DNA from: Actinomycetes bacterium
GTDB lineage: Bacteria; Planctomycetota; Phycisphaerae; JAACET01
Direction of reading: 5' to 3'
Length of the DNA: 9,439 bases
Assembly: GCA_030631725.1 (NCBI GenBank)
Contig: DAOVKO010000070.1
Coordinates: 1-9,439, forward strand
How positions within the stretch are numbered: the first letter of the stretch is position 1; each line of letters opens with the position of its first letter. The position numbers and the translations under genes were made by a program. The notes under the pieces were generated by a model. It saw nothing but the letters and a program-made list of their open reading frames with translations. It was not told where the DNA came from and did not search any database. This document shows positions 7,801-9,439 of the stretch, in pieces.

Positions 7801-8259
7801 CTCAGCCTTGGGTTTTAGCTTGCGAAGGTCCGCACGCAGCTCGCGGACTGTGCCGTCGGCAACCACCTGTTCAGTGCTAAACGGGCAAATCCCTCCGGCG
7901 TTGGGACCTCGGGTATCGTCCAACCATAGAAGATAGTTACCGCTATGCGTGTTGTGTGCTCTATAGGTCAATACGGCAATAGGATATCGTTGTGGGTCGA
8001 ACGGCATGGTGAAATAGTAGGTCCAGACGTGCCGACGGTCGGCCTCGGCCACAACAAACCGCGGATAATCACCGCTCTCGTCCAGAGCCACCAACTTCGT
8101 GTCCTGTCCGCCGGCCCAGGAAGATGACACCCAGAGAACATTCGGCTCGATCACCACAGCCTTTTCCGGCGGCATCTGCTCAATCGCTCTAGCAGTCCCG
8201 CAGGACAGAAAACCGAGCATCAGTAAAAGGCTAAACCTCATTAGTCTTTTGTTGGTCAT
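4819..8259 (-). CDS. Secreted multi-domain protein: carboxypeptidase-regulatory-like repeats plus C-terminal thioredoxin-like domain
   Basis: This 1146-residue protein starts with a signal peptide (MTNKRLMRF, then LLLMLGFLSC, cleavage likely after TARA at 25). Residues 26-185 form an N-terminal beta-rich region. At least seven carboxypeptidase-regulatory-like (CarboxypepD_reg) sandwiches follow, recognisable by a G-x-V-x-D-x-x-G-x-P-x-x-G-A pattern at about 196-215, 376-400, 463-482 and 546-565, with weaker copies near 280, 638, 728 and 824. A charged helical insert lies at about 862-913. Residues about 1008-1146 match a TlpA/AhpC-like thioredoxin fold: LLICFWD, then a helix, VVGVHAS, and the cis-Pro loop SLPWLILTD. 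The usual CxxC is replaced by RPSRRC, leaving only C1051. The start is supported by GAGGAG 8 nt before the ATG. The likely site is the periplasm or cell surface, and the substrate is unknown. The repeats probably act as spacing or binding modules. Confidence 0.9.
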   Translation of the reverse strand: MTNKRLMRFSLLLMLGFLSCGTARAIEQMPPEKAVVIEPNVLWVSSSWAGGQDTKLVALDESGDYPRFVVAEADRRHVWTYYFTMPFDPQRYPIAVLTYRAHNTHSGNYLLWLDDTRGPNAGGICPFSTEQVVADGTVRELRADLRKLKPKAEIIGMALGVFCGKQPPAEFELIGLRFKSEAEHVVVQPIKPSTSVSVRVVDQNNNPVEGATVTVDSERSNWSRSTSTDKNGQATLTPLANRSGRHTLRISKTGMATVEAGDRRYTGSLPEQVTLRPALQYGGIVQNEQDNPVESVAVSILITGEREPGFRARRNVSVFTDAKGCWQTPPLPDNLDRLVIRLAHPDYVSDPMYGSTAAPPIERLRDQTGIMILKRGVEVVGFVVDAEGKPISGAHVKQGRDRWGSEYPHTYTNEQGRFRFANSRLGEMILTVQKGGFGPAMMRPRVQANMEPLRFVLEKGRTIRGRVIDARGEPVAGARAVADAWRECRAIDWSTSTNSEGRFTWTDAPADEVLFDIVKEGYMSVRRHSLSPSDEEHLITLLRPLLVRGKVVDAKSGKPIEKFRTIPGIDWGRGGSPYWERRGVDAEYTDGTYELTFSSTRPGHFVRIEADGYLPAVSRSIADDEGEVVVDFKLEKGEGLAGVIYLPDGKPAAGAKAILATPSQGAYIQNGRRIHSQRCPTITTGPDAQYSFPPQVDPWCIMVLHDAGYKEVDETAYEKSKDIRLEPWGQIEGKLLIGSKLGANERITIDRSMPGSRDRPRVYHDIKTSTDQDGQFAFDRVPAGEVFVGRYVQVGERMWSSRQRERVKVEPGKTAHVQLGGKGRPVIGRVVKPAGRDDLSFANSRVSFSTKIDVEMNYPKPPERPADWAALDKAIQTMWQDEAKIWREGYEKWLLTEEGQAYKKAMEEAQRKRKHFSFIIQPDGSFRVEDVPAGAYQLRAYIYSGENIASPGRPSIQARLTHEFIVPEMPGGRSDEPLDLDRLELSISEQLVSTVAGGRRVTARATGSTTLVGEALPGLEPFNLQPAVGDIKGKHLLICFWDMEQRPSRRCIKELAKMTDDLAKKGGAVVGVHASTVEAEKLKKWLAESNIELPTGQVQADAAPRILPAWGVRSLPWLILTDAKHIVRVEGFPLADLDGKLKEISE

Positions 8260-8297
8260 GACTTAGCTCCTCAGGAATGCTGCCCCCTCTGCAGGCT

Positions 8298-8327
8298 ATT
8301 ATACGGGGTCTTCCACTACACGTCCAA
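8298..8327 (-). promoter_or_regulatory. Probable sigma-70 promoter of the secreted two-gene operon
   Basis: On the minus strand a perfect TATAAT (8298-8303) lies 18 nt after TTGGAC (8322-8327). The -10 is 38 nt before the ATG at 8259, leaving a leader of about 30 nt that contains the GAGGAG site. The -35 is weak (3/6), so the perfect -10 carries the call. A second TATAAT on the same strand at 8449-8454 has no matching -35. Confidence 0.5.
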
Positions 8328-8374
8328 CGCAAATCCTACTTCCCCCGCAGCCGTTGATACCGTTTCCGTAGTGA

Positions 8375-8428
8375 CTCAACACCTCGCCGCGACTGGCGTT
8401 CGGGGGGCCTGCCCCCCTCGGCGTTGAG
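8375..8428. repeat. 54-nt foldable element (three-way junction)
   Basis: CTCAACACC (8375-8383) pairs with GGCGTTGAG (8420-8428), 8 of 9. Enclosed are two hairpins: CGCC/GGCG (8385-8388 with 8395-8398) and a perfect GGGGGGC/GCCCCCC (8402-8408 with 8411-8417). It lies upstream of the operon promoter and has no adjoining T tract, so it is not a standard terminator. It could be a REP-like extragenic element. Confidence 0.45.
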
Positions 8429-8461
8429 GCCAGGAAGGAGAGACTAGGATTATACCGGAGA

Positions 8462-8500
8462 TCGTGCATTTCCTCCCATCCGCACGGCCAGCAGTGTGTT
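8462..8500. repeat. Dispersed 39-bp repeat, copy 2
   Basis: This is the partner of 3246-3284 (32/39 identical, ungapped, same orientation). The palindromic core has partly decayed (CACGGCCAGCAGTG). Confidence 0.7.
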
Positions 8501-8573
8501 CAAAGTATAACTTTATACGCGCCATTGTTGTAAGTGATGCTAATAGCAAAGGCTACGACGTGGTTCAAAAGGA

Positions 8574-8586
8574 ACGGGCCACCCGT
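8574..8586 (-). terminator. Weak intrinsic terminator candidate after the TIGR04076 gene
   Basis: On the minus strand ACGGG-TGG-CCCGT forms a short hairpin, extendable by a G-T pair and followed by TCCTTTT. It begins 40 nt past the TAG of the upstream gene. The stem is short and the T tract poor. Confidence 0.3.
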
Positions 8587-8626
8587 CAAGCCAGCACCTT
8601 GGTTAGGGAACCAGATCGCGTCATAA

Positions 8627-8938
8627 CTAGTCCTCAATCCTTTCGAGACGGAAGACTACGGGCCTGAACCCGTCTGTGCAACAGGCAAGCACCTTTCCTT
8701 TCTCGTTCATCCACGGATAATTAGCCCCGAATCGAAGTCCGCTTATGAAGCGGAAAATATCAGCAAATGCACCCGGGCAGAACCCTTGCGGCATGTCTCC
8801 TCCGACAGTGACAAACTCCTGGCCTTCAGTGAACATGCCACAAACTGGATCCATCTTGGCGGAGCATCCCAGGTCAGCATTCCCGTGGATCTCGTTGAAG
8901 TCTAGCCGCGTAACTACTGTGATCCTTACTTTGGTCAT
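8627..8938 (-). CDS. TIGR04076 family protein, small Cys-rich, unknown function
   Basis: This 103-residue cytoplasmic protein has no signal peptide or membrane segment. It matches TIGR04076 over its full length: an N-terminal strand MTKVRITVV, then FTEGQEFVTVGGDMPQGFC (about 36-54), AFADIFRFISGLRFGANYPW (about 57-76) and VLACCTDGFRPVVFRLERIE (83-102). Five Cys (C25, C33, C54, C86, C87) suggest metal binding or redox chemistry; this is inference, as the family role is not known to me. The frame stays open upstream to 9358, but the ATG at 8938 is preferred: it is preceded by AAAGGAGA at a good distance, and the family begins here. A leader with alternative stems lies about 80 nt upstream. Confidence 0.88.
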   Translation of the reverse strand: MTKVRITVVTRLDFNEIHGNADLGCSAKMDPVCGMFTEGQEFVTVGGDMPQGFCPGAFADIFRFISGLRFGANYPWMNEKGKVLACCTDGFRPVVFRLERIED

Positions 8939-9439
8939 TAGATTCTCCTTTCGTATATGTCTCTTTTCCACTTGCTGGTGTTTGTCCAGATGTGGGTTTA
9001 ACGATTCGACGGTCATGTCTATCTCAACAACTGTCAACCCCTCCGCTCGGGGTTGAGATGTTCTCTCTGTTTGCAAGTGCGTTTTTGATGTTTTTCCCAA
9101 CAGGTTGTTGGTTGGCCGATTTTCTACCATTTGACAGGCCTTTAGGGAGCTAAAACAACACTTCGCTGCATGGCTATTACCTTCTTCACGTTTTTGACGA
9201 TAGTAAACCTCCGCCCAAGGGCACACCACCTCCTTGGAATGCTCACTTCTGGAAAAGAGCCCATCGCCTGTTTCCGGCAACCCTGATACGGAGCCCTCGT
9301 AGGGCGATGTTCTCTCAGACCTCTGAACAGGCGTTGCGACGCAGACCGGTGATCTCAACGAAACCCTGGTTGGGTTGGCACGGGGCGACCGTGACCGCGT
9401 CGTTACATTAGACTATCTCCTGGGCAATGTTATCAAGTA
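8939..9439. other. Upstream region of the TIGR04076 gene; no recognised gene
   Basis: Apart from the alternative-stem leader at 9021-9059, I see no recognisable gene. The minus-strand frame in phase with the TIGR04076 gene is open to 9358, but its translation resembles no family and has mixed low-order composition. ATCTCAAC occurs at 9021 and again at 9352, and GATGTTCTCTC occurs at 9057 and 9306. No clear promoter was found. Confidence 0.5.
9021..9059 (-). promoter_or_regulatory. Leader with two mutually exclusive 8-bp stems
   Basis: On the minus strand, ATCTCAACCCC (9059 to 9049) can pair in two ways. Its TCAACCCC part pairs perfectly with GGGGTTGA (9041-9034) across a 7-nt loop. Its ATCTCAAC part pairs perfectly with GTTGAGAT (9028-9021). 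The two pairings share TCAAC, so they exclude each other. This 1:2 versus 1:3 layout is typical of attenuators and riboswitch switches, but neither stem reaches the ribosome site of the gene 82 nt downstream. Confidence 0.35.

Larger units (their letters stand above)
8260..8626. other. Intergenic region between the TIGR04076 gene and the secreted operon
   Basis: This stretch holds the operon promoter, a GC-rich foldable element (8375-8428), a dispersed repeat copy (8462-8500), a GTATAA/TTATAC inverted repeat (8505-8518) and a weak terminator candidate (8574-8586). The short open frames here look like chance. Confidence 0.6.

Noticed and set aside
9032..9037. TTGACA on the minus strand as the -35 of a TIGR04076 promoter
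   Set aside because: No acceptable -10 hexamer occurs at 16-18 nt spacing; the bases there read TGACCG, GACCGT or ACCGTC.

Overview
The window looks like a piece of an uncultured planctomycete-like genome (Phycisphaerae or Sedimentisphaerales type). This is inference from gene style: a very long secreted protein built of carboxypeptidase-regulatory-like beta-sandwich repeats with a C-terminal thioredoxin-like domain, a secreted partner with Asp-rich EF-hand-like loops, and long spacers holding decayed repeats. Composition is moderately GC-rich, and no phage, transposase or CRISPR genes are visible.

Layout. Nucleotides 3-2211 hold two plus-strand genes: the 3' part of a Kef/NhaP-type cation:proton antiporter with two CBS domains, then a complete class IV branched-chain aminotransferase (ilvE type). 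Converging on them from the minus strand are tRNA-Thr(CGT) and a DUF167 (YggU) gene, possibly co-transcribed. A spacer of about 740 bp (2689-3427) follows, with degenerate tandem and dispersed repeats and no convincing gene. Nucleotides 3428-8259 are a minus-strand two-gene unit: a promoter near 8300, the 1146-residue secreted protein, a 23-nt gap, and a 411-codon secreted protein. A further spacer (8260-8626) carries a foldable GC-rich element and the second copy of a dispersed repeat. At 8627-8938 (minus) lies a small Cys-rich TIGR04076 protein, preceded by a leader with two mutually exclusive hairpins.

The most interesting observation is at the end of the 411-codon gene. Its stop is TGA, but the same frame then runs on for 43 protein-like codons to a TAG. 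A perfect 7-bp hairpin with a UGG loop sits 21 nt after the TGA, in the position and form expected of a bacterial SECIS element. The sequence around it reads Tyr-Gly-(TGA)-Gly-Gly-Ser-Cys, so the TGA would stand four residues before a Cys. This is either an undescribed selenoprotein with a U-x3-C motif or a gene carrying a recent nonsense mutation. The operon partner has a thioredoxin-like domain that keeps only one Cys (Arg-Pro-Ser-Arg-Arg-Cys instead of CxxC). The two secreted proteins may therefore form a redox pair, but that link is speculative.
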